42,914 nucleotides of DNA, from NCBI GenBank assembly GCA_016213725.1, contig JACQZS010000234.1:1-42914 (forward strand), written 5' to 3'. The stretch comes from Acidobacteriota bacterium (lineage in GTDB: Bacteria; Acidobacteriota; Terriglobia; Bryobacterales; Bryobacteraceae). The notes beneath the pieces were generated by a model. That model saw only the letters and a program-made list of their open reading frames with translations. It ran no database searches and had not been told where the DNA came from. A program made the position numbers and the translations under genes. Shown here piece by piece: positions 16,017-25,707 of the stretch. The first letter of the stretch is position 1. Each line of letters begins with the position of its first letter.

Positions 16017-17284
16017 GCCAAGACACCAAGTCCCCTTCGTTGTGGACGAACCTGCGAGAGATGCCGTCCAACGCGTGGCACTCGCTATTCCGCAACCCTC
16101 TGCCCGCCGACGATCTGGGCCGCGCCAGCACCAGCTTCACCAACTTCTTCCTTCACATTCACCCGGTGAAGGTGCACATGAACACGCTGCGGCCGCTCTA
16201 CACGCTCGGCCTCGGATTGATCTCCTTCTTCCTGTTCCTGATCCTCACGCTGACCGGCGTGCTGCTGATGTTCTACTACGTCCCGTCCACCTCGCAGGCC
16301 TATGACCGCATGCTGGACCTGCGCGGCACGGTGGCCTTCGGCATCTTTCTGCGCAACATGCACCGCTGGGCCGCGCACGGCATGGTGGGCGTGGTGGCGC
16401 TGCACATGTGCCGCGTCTTCCTCACCGGCTCCTACAAGAAGCCGCGGGAGTTCAATTGGGTGATCGGCGTGGTACTCTTCCTGCTCACGCTCTTCTCGAG
16501 CTTCACGGGCTACCTGCTGCCTTGGGACCAGCTGGCTTTCTGGGCCATCACCGTCGGCACCTCCATTGCCGGATATGCGCCCGTGTTCGGCAAGGAGATC
16601 AAGTTCCTGCTGCTGGGCGACGCCACCGTGGGCCAGGAAGCGCTGCTGCGCTTCTATGTCCTGCACGTGGCGGTGCTGCCCCTGGTGTTGACGCTCTTCG
16701 TGGCCATCCACTTCTGGCGCATCCGCAAGGACGGCGGGCTGTCGCGCCCGGCGGAAGCCGACGCGCCCGCGCCGGCCGCCGTGAAGGCGGTGGAGCCCAA
16801 GCAGAACAAGACCTACGGCCTGCAGGGCTTCGTTCGCGGACCTTTTTCCAAAGTGGGCAATGTGCCCGACAACACGGTATTCAGCTGGCCGAACCTGATC
16901 ATCGCCGAAGTCTTCGTGCTGGTTCTGACCATCGCCTGCATTCTGCTGCTCTCGATGGTATTCGACGCGCCGCTGGAGGAGCCGGTGAATGTCATGCACC
17001 CGCCGAATCCGGCAAAGGCCCCGTGGTACTTCCTGGGCCTGCAGGAAATGGTGAGCTACTCGGCCTTCTGGGGCGGAGTCGGCATCCCCACCATGTTTGT
17101 GCTGCTGCTGCTGGCCGCGCCCTATCTCGACCGACGGCCCGCCGGCGTGGGCAAGTGGTTCGCCCGTGAGCGCCTGCTCGCCAACACCATCTTCATCACG
17201 CTGGTGGTGGTCAACGTCGTATTCGTGATCGTCGGAACGTTCTTCCGGGGCCCGAACTGGGAGTTCATCTCCCCGTGGAAATGA
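16013..17284 (+). CDS. Cytochrome b of a Rieske/bc-type quinol oxidising complex
   Basis: A 423-residue cytochrome b. The heme ligands are H117 (RNMHRW), H131 (ALHMCR), H218 (VLHVAV) and H233 (AIHFWR). The Qo-site segment GYLLPWDQ lies at 166-173. The C-terminal half carries [12 protein letters not shown] where PEWY stands in ubiquinol enzymes; this replacement is usual in organisms with low-potential quinones such as menaquinone. The two halves (cytochrome b6-like and subunit IV-like) are fused in one chain, joined by an Ala/Pro-rich loop (about 245-262). The next gene, eight bases on, encodes the multiheme cytochrome that takes the cytochrome c1 position. Confidence 0.95.
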   Translation: MSQDTKSPSLWTNLREMPSNAWHSLFRNPLPADDLGRASTSFTNFFLHIHPVKVHMNTLRPLYTLGLGLISFFLFLILTLTGVLLMFYYVPSTSQAYDRMLDLRGTVAFGIFLRNMHRWAAHGMVGVVALHMCRVFLTGSYKKPREFNWVIGVVLFLLTLFSSFTGYLLPWDQLAFWAITVGTSIAGYAPVFGKEIKFLLLGDATVGQEALLRFYVLHVAVLPLVLTLFVAIHFWRIRKDGGLSRPAEADAPAPAAVKAVEPKQNKTYGLQGFVRGPFSKVGNVPDNTVFSWPNLIIAEVFVLVLTIACILLLSMVFDAPLEEPVNVMHPPNPAKAPWYFLGLQEMVSYSAFWGGVGIPTMFVLLLLAAPYLDRRPAGVGKWFARERLLANTIFITLVVVNVVFVIVGTFFRGPNWEFISPWK

Positions 17285-17292
17285 GGTAAACC

Positions 17293-19099
17293 ATGAGACT
17301 CGCACTAGCCATCGCCAGTTTCGTCGTGCTCCTCGTTCACGGCCTCGTCTTCTACCAGCAGTTCTTCCACAAGTGGGAGAACTATCAAACCGCTTATTTC
17401 GACCAGGCGCGCTCCATGGCGAAAACCGACGCGGAAAAGGCCGCGCTGGCCGCCCGCTCTCCGCGCGTCGAACAGCTTCTGGTCACCAAGTTTGGCGACA
17501 TGCGCGTGGATCGCTGCTCCACCTGCCACATGGCGATGGACGATCCGCGCTTTGACAAGCATGCCCAGCCGCTGCGTACGCACCCGTACTCCGAAGCCCT
17601 CGGGGACCGCCAGGTGAACGGCAAGTGGGAACGCCGCCACAAGTTCGCCGACTTTGGCTGCACGGTCTGCCACGAAGGACAGGGGCGCGGGCTCCAGGAG
17701 GAGTTCAGCCACGGCCACGATGAGTACTGGCCTGAACCCCTGGCCGGCTACATCGTGCAGGAGAACTGGCGCAAAGAGTACCAGCCCAAACTCAAGGGCA
17801 AGGATTACATGCAGGCCAACTGCGCGCAGTGCCACACCGAGAAGGGCTTTTCGGGCACGCCGATGGTGGAGAAGGGCCGGCAGCTCTTTTTCTCCAGCAA
17901 CTGCTACGGCTGCCATCGGATTGAAGGCATGTCGGACGGCACGTTGGGCCCGGATCTGAGCGAAGTTGGCAAGAAGTTCCGCGTGGATTACATTTGGGAG
18001 TCCATTGTCGATCCGCGCGCCAATCTGGCTACTTCGTTCATGCCGAAGTTCCATATCAATGAGGACGAAGTGCGCGCGCTGGTCATCTTCCTGAAGTCGC
18101 GCCGTGGCATGAACTTCGCCGAGACCGGCCTGCAGCGCTATCGCGCCGCCATCGAGCTGAAACAGCCCGCGGGCGGGACCGGAGCCGCCATGCCCACCGG
18201 GGCCGCGCTGCTGGCGCAAGGTGAGAAGTCCATCGCGGATCGCGCCTGCACTGCCTGCCACAAGCTCGGCGACAAGGACGGCGGCATCGCACCCGACCTC
18301 TCCTATGAAGGGCTCGTCAAGAGCGAGCAGTGGATCTACGAACACTTCAAGAGTCCGGCCACGATGACGCCGGATTCGATCATGCCCGCCTTCCGCATTC
18401 CCGACGAGGAGTTCCGCGCCATGGCCGCCTATCTGGCCAGCCGCAAGACTCCGCTTGCCAGCGCTTCCGGCGCCGATACCTACAAGGCGCTCTGCCAGCG
18501 CTGCCACGGCGAGAAGGGCGACGGCCACGGTCCGGTAGCCATCTACCTGGATCCGTATCCGCGCGACCTTACCAAAGCGGGCTTCATCAACAGCAAGTCC
18601 ACGGAGCGCCTGACGAACTCCATCAAGAGCGGCGTTGCCGGCACCTCCATGCCCGCCTGGGGGCAGGTGCTGAAGGAGGAGCAGGTGCAGGGCGTGCTGC
18701 AGTACGTCTTCGCCACTTTCACCAAGGAGCCGCGCCGCGAACTCAAGCCGCTGAAAGCCCCGGATCAAAATCCCGTGGCTTCTTCGGCGGATTCCGTAGG
18801 CCGCGGCGAAAAGACCTTCGTCCAGCGTTGCTCGGGCTGCCATGGCCGCAAGGCCGACGGCAAGGGGCCGAACTCGCTCGACATCCTTCCGCGCCCGCGC
18901 AATTTGCGCAATTCCTATTTCGTCAACAGCGTCACAGACCGCCGGCTGTTTGAGTCCATCCTCTACGGCGTGCAAGGTACGGCCATGCCGCCGTGGATCG
19001 ACTACGGCCTCTCGCAGCAGGACGTCGGTGACCTGGTGAATTTCATCCGCAGTTTCAATCCCAAGCCCGTTCTCAAGAGTGAAGCTTCTAGGAGTGACA

Positions 19100-19116
<17 letters not shown>
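17293..19116 (+). CDS. Heptaheme membrane-anchored cytochrome c of the bc/cbb3 cluster
   Basis: A 607-residue c-type cytochrome with one N-terminal anchor (about 3-21) and seven CXXCH sites: C75, C123, C177, C204, C319, C401 and C513. The first three hemes lie in a multiheme part; the last four belong to mono-heme cytochrome c domains. The two C-terminal domains (hemes 6 and 7; GT-SMPAWG and GT-AMPPWI methionine loops) resemble the tandem domains of CcoP. It lies where cytochrome c1 would be encoded and directly before ccoN, while no ccoP exists. It may therefore link the Rieske protein to the oxidase. The last 17 bases overlap ccoN. Confidence 0.93.
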
Positions 19117-20512
<1,396 letters not shown>

Positions 20513-20530
20513 CGAAGAGGAGAACCAGAA

Positions 20531-21100
20531 ATGCTCAGAAAAGCAGATACGAACTTCGGATTCGCCATCGCCGCGGCGCTCATCTTCTTCTTCATCGGCG
20601 GCACGCTCACCACCATCGTGCCCCCGCTGGTGGACAAGACCTGGGCCAAGCCGTTTGAAAACTCCGACCCCGCCAAAGGCCCGGTAGGGCAGCTCAAGCC
20701 CTATACCGACGTGGAACTGAAAGGCCGTGCCATCTACGTGCGCGAAGGCTGCTGGTATTGCCACACGCAGCAGACCCGCACGCTGCTGGCCGACACCAAG
20801 CGCAGCGGCTGGAAGGGCGTCGATTCGCCCATCTCCACCCCCGACGAGTTCGTTTACGATAGCCCGCACATGTTCGGCACCAAGCGCACCGGCCCGGATC
20901 TCTCGCGCGTCGGCGGCAAGTACGACACGCAATGGCACCGGACGCACTTCCGCAATCCGCGCGATCTCGTCCCCGGCTCCATCATGCCGCCCTTCCCCTG
21001 GCTGGTGGCGAACCAGGAGGAGTTCACGGCCGTCGTAGCCTACCTCCAGACCCTGGGCCGCGCCAAACACTGGCGTCCGGACAACGACTACGAGAAATAG
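20531..21100 (+). CDS. ccoO: cbb3-type cytochrome c oxidase monoheme subunit
   Basis: A 189-residue CcoO. One N-terminal membrane helix (about 10-32) is followed by a periplasmic cytochrome c domain with C74-W-Y-C-H78 (REGCWYCHTQQ), a CcoO signature, and a methionine loop (GSIMPPFPW). The central HTQQTRTL and GPDLSRVGGKY segments are also typical. It carries electrons from the donor cytochrome to CcoN. It lies 18 bases after ccoN with a good AGAGGAGAA Shine-Dalgarno. Confidence 0.96.
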   Translation: MLRKADTNFGFAIAAALIFFFIGGTLTTIVPPLVDKTWAKPFENSDPAKGPVGQLKPYTDVELKGRAIYVREGCWYCHTQQTRTLLADTKRSGWKGVDSPISTPDEFVYDSPHMFGTKRTGPDLSRVGGKYDTQWHRTHFRNPRDLVPGSIMPPFPWLVANQEEFTAVVAYLQTLGRAKHWRPDNDYEK

Positions 21101-21110
21101 GAGCCACGCA

Positions 21111-21290
21111 ATGCAGCAGGACTACGTTTACCCCAGCATTTACTTCTCCTATTTCTTCTTCGCGCTGATGGCCGCCGGCGCCCTGTACTTCTTCCTGAAG
21201 ACCTGGCGCTCCGGCTACCTCGGCGAGAACAGCGAAGAACCGAAGTACCGCATGCTCGAAGACGATGCGCCGGGAGGGCAGCAGAAATGA
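21111..21290 (+). CDS. Small CcoQ/CcoS-like membrane protein of the cbb3 cluster
   Basis: A 59-residue frame starting ATG 21111 (MQQDYVYPSIYFSYFF) with one membrane helix (about 9-28) and an acidic tail, SGYLGENSEEPKYRMLEDD. Position after ccoO fits CcoQ, a small stabilising subunit. The tail looks more like the CcoS tail encoded at 15347 (both have an acidic stretch, then KY and a hydrophobic residue). It has a GGAGCC sequence upstream and overlaps the next gene by 4 bases (ATGA), strong evidence that it is translated. Confidence 0.75.
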   Translation: MQQDYVYPSIYFSYFFFALMAAGALYFFLKTWRSGYLGENSEEPKYRMLEDDAPGGQQK

Positions 21291-21589
21291 GCGAGAACAA
21301 GAACGAGATCAAAGAATACGCCGGCGGCTGGATCACCGAAAGGAAGAACACGGAAGCGCCCGGCTTCCTCAAGTTCGCCTTCCCCGTCATCGGCCTTGGA
21401 TGTTGCGCATACTTCATCCTTTTCATGAACGGCGAAGTGAACCATGATGACCGCGGCGCGCTGGTGCAGAAGTTCAATCAGGCAACAACCCCGGCCGACG
21501 GCCTGATGTACCTGGTTACCGCGCTGGCCCTGATCTTCGTCGTCACCGTGGTCCTGTTCGCCATCCGTCCGTCCAAGCACGAAGAGTAG
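21287..21589 (+). CDS. Small two-helix membrane protein, possible heme-less CcoP N-terminus analogue
   Basis: A 100-residue protein with two membrane helices (about 27-47 and 75-93) and no CXXCH. The soluble start (NEIKEYAGGWITERKNTEAP) and the first helix faintly recall the N-terminal anchor of CcoP/FixP. It sits exactly where ccoP would follow ccoO and CcoQ. I see no cofactor motif; the C39-C40 pair lies inside a helix. It may be a structural subunit replacing the CcoP anchor. Overlaps the previous gene by 4 bases and lies 5 bases before the flavoprotein gene. Confidence 0.7.
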   Translation: MSENKNEIKEYAGGWITERKNTEAPGFLKFAFPVIGLGCCAYFILFMNGEVNHDDRGALVQKFNQATTPADGLMYLVTALALIFVVTVVLFAIRPSKHEE

Positions 21590-21594
21590 GTGGT

Positions 21595-23529
21595 ATGAAC
21601 AACGGCTTTTACCAGATTCGCGTGCCGGACGCGACCGACTATTGGGTCGAAATGGTCAAGTGCCGGCATGCGTGTCCGGTCCACACAGACGCCTGCGGCT
21701 ATGTCAACGCCATCGCCGAAGGCCGCTATGAAGAGGCTTATCGCATCGCCCGCGCCACAAATCCGTTCGCTTCCATCTGCGGACGCGTCTGTGGCGCGCC
21801 GTGCGAAGCCAATTGCCGGCGGGGCGATCTCGATGCGCCGGTCTCCATCCGCGCCCTGAAGCGTTTCGTCACCACGCAATTTGGTCCCGAAACCGGCGAC
21901 TATCGGCTCCACCGCGAAGGCTGCAATCAGCGGATGCTCCCGCCCAATCGCGGAGACTACGAACGGATTGCCGTCGTCGGCGCCGGCGTCTCCGGGCTCA
22001 CCGTCGCTCACGACCTGGCCCAGATCGGCTACAAAGTCACTGTCTTTGAGGCCGACTCCGAGCCCGGCGGCATGCTGACGGTCGGCGTCCCCGTCTTCCG
22101 GCTGCCGCGAGAACTCGTGCGCCATGAGATCGAGGCCGTGCTCTCCCTCGGTGTCCAGCTGAAGTGCAATGCAAAACTCGGCCGCGACTTCACCATTCAA
22201 AGCCTGCGTGCCGAAGGCTACAAGGCGATCTTCCTCGGCATCGGCCTGCCCAAGGGCCGCCGCTTGCCACTGCCCGGCGCGGATCTCGACGGCGTCTACG
22301 ACGGCATGGATTTTCTGCGGGCGTTTAACTCCGGAAAAGCGCTGCCGCTCGGACGCCGCATCGTGGTGATCGGTGGCGGCAACGTCGCCTACGACGTGGC
22401 CCGCTCCGCCGTTCGGCCCGCCGAGGTGATGAAAAAGGACGAGGCGCTGGCCGAAATGGAACGCGGCGAGCAGGTGGCTTATGACGTGGCCCGCTCCGCA
22501 CTCCGTTTGAGCGGCGACAAGGAAGTGCACGTCGTCTGCCTTGAGTCCCGCAAGGAGATGCCTGCCGATGAGATCGAAGTGGTCGAGGGCGAGGAGGAGG
22601 GCATCTTCCTCCACAACTCCCGCGGACCGCGCGAAGTGCTCGGCGAGAACGGCAAGGTCAAGGGTCTGCGCACTACGCACTGCACTTCCGTCTTCAACGA
22701 AGAGGGGCGATTCAGCCCGGTTTTCGACGAAGAGATGGTGGAGGACATCTACGCCGACACCGTCATTTTCGCTATCGGCCAGAGTTCCGACCTCTCTTTC
22801 CTGCAGCCCGAGGACGGTGTGGAGAGCGAGCGCGGCCTCATCAAGGTCAACCGCGAAACCTACCAGACCACTGCACCCGACGTCTTCGCCTGTGGTGACA
22901 TTGCCCACGGCCCGCGCCTCTTCATTGACGCCATCGCCTCAGCCCAGATCGCCGCCCGCTCCATGCACGACTTCCTGCGCGGCACGCGCACCGACGTCGC
23001 ACTGCGCAAGCAGTGGAAGCCGGCCGTTTACGCCATGGCTGAAGGCTGGCAGCGTTACGAGCGCGCTAATCCTCCCACGCTCGAAAGCGACCTCCGGGCT
23101 GCTTCTCTCGAAATCGTCGAAGAGAACTATGCCGAACAGGAGGCCCGCCGCCAGGCCGCGCGCTGCCTGCGCTGCAACGTCAATACGGTCTTCGATACCT
23201 CCATGTGCGTGGCCTGCAACGGCTGCGTGGATGTGTGCCCGGAAAGCCTCATCCGTCTGGTGGGCCTCAGCAAACTGATCGAAGACCCGCAGTACCTGGA
23301 AATGGCCGCCGGCGCGCTGGACCTTGCGCCGGAAAAGGTCAAGGCGATGCCCGCCGAACAGCTGGACGAAGTGGGCGCGGTGATGATGAAGGACGAAACC
23401 ACCTGCATCCGCTGCGCCATGTGCGCTTCGCGCTGCCCCACGCACGCCATCACCATGAAGCACTTCGATTTCCATCGCGAGTGCGTCTCCGTTCCCTCGC
23501 CTAACCCCAAGGTCGTCTATCAGAAATGA
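21595..23529 (+). CDS. GltD-like FAD/NAD(P)H oxidoreductase with C-terminal ferredoxin domains
   Basis: A 644-residue flavoprotein of the glutamate-synthase-small-subunit type. The N-terminal Cys-rich helical domain (C-R-H-A-C at about 23-27, then CGRVCGAPCEANC) binds two [4Fe-4S] clusters. FAD binding begins at AVVGAGVSG (about 126) and NAD(P)H binding at VVIGGGNVAYDVARSA (about 258). A C-terminal region carries further [4Fe-4S] sets from C524, C538 and C604 (CIRCAMCASRCP). A 30-codon in-frame repeat of VAYDVARSA-x-R occurs at 264 and 294, inside the nucleotide domain. No glutamate synthase large subunit is near. It sits between oxidase subunits and assembly genes, so electron delivery to or from a respiratory partner is inferred. 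Overlaps the next gene by 4 bases. Confidence 0.9.
   Translation: MNNGFYQIRVPDATDYWVEMVKCRHACPVHTDACGYVNAIAEGRYEEAYRIARATNPFASICGRVCGAPCEANCRRGDLDAPVSIRALKRFVTTQFGPETGDYRLHREGCNQRMLPPNRGDYERIAVVGAGVSGLTVAHDLAQIGYKVTVFEADSEPGGMLTVGVPVFRLPRELVRHEIEAVLSLGVQLKCNAKLGRDFTIQSLRAEGYKAIFLGIGLPKGRRLPLPGADLDGVYDGMDFLRAFNSGKALPLGRRIVVIGGGNVAYDVARSAVRPAEVMKKDEALAEMERGEQVAYDVARSALRLSGDKEVHVVCLESRKEMPADEIEVVEGEEEGIFLHNSRGPREVLGENGKVKGLRTTHCTSVFNEEGRFSPVFDEEMVEDIYADTVIFAIGQSSDLSFLQPEDGVESERGLIKVNRETYQTTAPDVFACGDIAHGPRLFIDAIASAQIAARSMHDFLRGTRTDVALRKQWKPAVYAMAEGWQRYERANPPTLESDLRAASLEIVEENYAEQEARRQAARCLRCNVNTVFDTSMCVACNGCVDVCPESLIRLVGLSKLIEDPQYLEMAAGALDLAPEKVKAMPAEQLDEVGAVMMKDETTCIRCAMCASRCPTHAITMKHFDFHRECVSVPSPNPKVVYQK
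22384..22505 (+). repeat. In-frame direct repeat within the flavoprotein gene
   Basis: The segment starting at 22384 (GTCGCCTACGACGTGGCC) recurs at 22474 (GTGGCTTATGACGTGGCC), 90 bases away, with mostly synonymous differences over about 32 bases. Both copies encode VAYDVARSA plus a hydrophobic residue and Arg. Confidence 0.85.
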
Positions 23530-24221
23530 CGCCGGCGGAACTTGCCATCCCGCTTGGATTCGGCCTCATCTCGAGCCTCCATTGCTCGCAGATGTGCGGG
23601 CCCATCGTTCTCTCGTACTCGCTGGCCGGCCGGGGCGGCGCCGTTTCGCACCTGGCCTACAATCTGGGCCGCATCGCCTCCTACATGCTGCTGGGCGCCA
23701 TCGCCGGCGCTGCCGGCAACGCCGTCGGAGTCATGGGCCGCCTGGCCGGTTTTGAACGCACAACCGCCATCGTGGCCGGCGCTCTCATGGTCGTCGCCGG
23801 CATCCTGATGTCCGGGATCCTGCCAAAGAGCGGGCTCGTGCGGATTGAGAAGATCGGAGTGGCCGGCTTCTTCAAGCGCTCGCTCGGACGCCTCTTCTCT
23901 TCGCCCCATCCGCTCTCCCGCCTCGCCCTCGGCGCCATTTTCGGGTTTCTTCCTTGCGGGTTGCTCTATGCCGCCGTGCTGCAGGCCGTGGCCACCGGTT
24001 CGGCTCTGAGCGGAGCCCTGTCCATGGGCGCTTTCGGGCTTGGCACCGCCGCGGCTCTGCTGGCCATCGGCTTGTTCTCTACCTCCCTTGGTGCCCGCCT
24101 TGGACGTTGGAACATGGCTCTGGCCAGCGTGAGCGTGGTGCTAATGGGTGCGCTATTGTTGTGGCGAGGCCTCTCACCCGGCCCTGCAGTGTCCATGGGC
24201 AATTGTCATGGCCACTCCTGA
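23526..24221 (+). CDS. TauE/DsbD-like membrane protein of cbb3 assembly clusters
   Basis: A 231-residue polytopic membrane protein of the UreH/DsbD-2/SafE type. The N-terminal SSLHCSQMCGP motif (C20, C24) and the FGFLPCGLLY motif in the second half make two Cys-bearing helix pairs like those of DsbD/CcdA; such proteins are frequent beside ccoGHIS and are thought to handle thiol electrons or metal (copper) supply. It ends NCHGHS, a possible metal-binding tail. ATG 23526 overlaps the flavoprotein stop (ATGA), and the end overlaps ccoG. Confidence 0.85.
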   Translation: MTPAELAIPLGFGLISSLHCSQMCGPIVLSYSLAGRGGAVSHLAYNLGRIASYMLLGAIAGAAGNAVGVMGRLAGFERTTAIVAGALMVVAGILMSGILPKSGLVRIEKIGVAGFFKRSLGRLFSSPHPLSRLALGAIFGFLPCGLLYAAVLQAVATGSALSGALSMGAFGLGTAAALLAIGLFSTSLGARLGRWNMALASVSVVLMGALLLWRGLSPGPAVSMGNCHGHS

Positions 24222-25524
24222 TCTCAGCGCAGCGCCCGCTCCGCCTGCCGTGCCGCCTCTGCCGCACTACCGCCGCACCCGCAAGCGCATCCACCTGCTG
24301 TGCTTCCTGATCTTCCTCATCCTGCCGTTCTTCGACGTCATGCGCTTCGATCTGCCCCGCCAGCGCTTTCACTTCGCAGGCCAGGAACTGCTCATCAACG
24401 AATTCGCCATCATCTTCTTCACGCTGATGTTCCTGCTCTTCGTCGTGGTCGGCATGAGCGTCGTTTACGGTCGCATCTACTGCGGCTACATGTGTCCGCA
24501 GATGATCTTCAGCGAAGCCACACTGGAAGTCGAGAACTGGATTCGCAAACGCGTGACCAAGCGCTGGCCGAAGCTGCCGGCGCCGCGGCGGAAACTCCTC
24601 AGCCAGGCGGCGCTGTACCTCCTATTGGCCGCGGCCAGCATTGTCCTCGCCTTCGTTTTCATCTCATACTTCGTCGAACCCCGTGACCTCTTCGTCCGCC
24701 TATTGCACTTTGACCTCCAGACCGCCGGCGGCATCTCCGGAGCCGTGGTCACGCTGATCACGTTCCTGGACTTCGCCTTCCTCCGCCAGCGCTTCTGCAC
24801 CACCGTCTGCCCTTACGGCTACCTGCAGGGCATGCTCGTGGATAACCAGACTCTGCTCGTCAGCTACCGCGACGAAGCGCACGAGTGTATCGAATGCCAG
24901 CGCTGCGTCCGCGATTGCATGATGGGCATCGACATCCGCAAATCGCCCTTCCAGATCGAGTGTGTCCACTGCGGCGAGTGCATCGATTCCTGCGCCGCGA
25001 TTCTGGCCCGGCTCGGAAAACCTGGCCTCATTCACTACACCTGGGGCGAACACGGCTCTATCGTCGCCGAGGAATCCTCGTGGTGGCGCAAACTCGGCAT
25101 CCGCGACACCAAGCGGGTCGTCGTCCTGCTGGTCACCCTCTTTTACCTGAGCGGCCTCACCGTCGCCCTCTCCATGCGCAAGACCGTGCTCATTCAATTG
25201 CAGCCCGTCCGAGCCCAGCTCTATCGCCTCGGCGACGACGGCACCATCTACAACAAGTTCCGCCTCAAGCTGGTGAACCGCGGTTCCACCGCCACCCAGG
25301 CGGCCTTCGCCGTGCAGGGCATCCCCGGGGCGCGCCTCACCTTGGAGACAAACCCCATTCCCCTCGCCGCGGGCGAGACGCGCGAGCTTGAGTTTGAAAT
25401 CGCGGCGGCGCCATTCCCGGGCGCCTCCGACGTCAACCATATGCAGGTGACCATGCAGGCCGGCACCGAGCACGAGCAGTTCGACCAGACATTCCTCATG
25501 CCGCCGGAGGGCAAACGCCGATGA
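24208..25524 (+). CDS. ccoG: cbb3 oxidase accessory protein CcoG (FixG), ferredoxin-type copper reductase
   Basis: A 438-residue membrane iron-sulfur protein. It has membrane helices in the N-terminal half, a YCGYMCPQ motif (about 91-98) and TTVCPYGYLQG (198-208), then two cluster motifs: C227-x2-C-x2-C-x3-C and C252-x2-C-x2-C-x3-C. A C-terminal Ig-like domain (about 330-430) follows a further helix. CcoG reduces Cu(II) to Cu(I) for insertion into CcoN. ATG 24208 is chosen over 24148, which would add an unrelated Cys-rich stretch read from inside the previous gene; the overlap is then 14 bases. Confidence 0.94.
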   Translation: MATPDLSAAPAPPAVPPLPHYRRTRKRIHLLCFLIFLILPFFDVMRFDLPRQRFHFAGQELLINEFAIIFFTLMFLLFVVVGMSVVYGRIYCGYMCPQMIFSEATLEVENWIRKRVTKRWPKLPAPRRKLLSQAALYLLLAAASIVLAFVFISYFVEPRDLFVRLLHFDLQTAGGISGAVVTLITFLDFAFLRQRFCTTVCPYGYLQGMLVDNQTLLVSYRDEAHECIECQRCVRDCMMGIDIRKSPFQIECVHCGECIDSCAAILARLGKPGLIHYTWGEHGSIVAEESSWWRKLGIRDTKRVVVLLVTLFYLSGLTVALSMRKTVLIQLQPVRAQLYRLGDDGTIYNKFRLKLVNRGSTATQAAFAVQGIPGARLTLETNPIPLAAGETRELEFEIAAAPFPGASDVNHMQVTMQAGTEHEQFDQTFLMPPEGKRR

Positions 25525-25694
25525 ACGATCAATCACCCCGCCAGCGCGGGGCCTTTCTTCCCAAGTTCCTATGGGGCGTCGCCCTTCTCTTCGTCGGCAT
25601 CCTCATCACCACCTACCTGATCGCGCGCGATGCCGACCCCGTGATCCTCGACGAACACGGCAACTACCGCTCCGGCGGACATCGCGGACAATAG
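25521..25694 (+). CDS. Minimal CcoH/FixH-like membrane protein
   Basis: A 57-residue frame, MNDQSPRQRGAFLPKFLWG..., with one membrane helix (about 16-34) and a short polar tail (RDADPVILDEHGNY). It lies between ccoG and ccoI, the invariant place of ccoH/fixH, and its tail after the helix is similar in style to the start of FixH, but the FixH beta domain is absent. The ATG overlaps the ccoG stop by 4 bases (ATGA). It may be a reduced CcoH that stabilises the oxidase through its helix alone. Confidence 0.7.
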   Translation: MNDQSPRQRGAFLPKFLWGVALLFVGILITTYLIARDADPVILDEHGNYRSGGHRGQ

Positions 25695-25707
25695 TCCCGT
25701 TCGCCCC

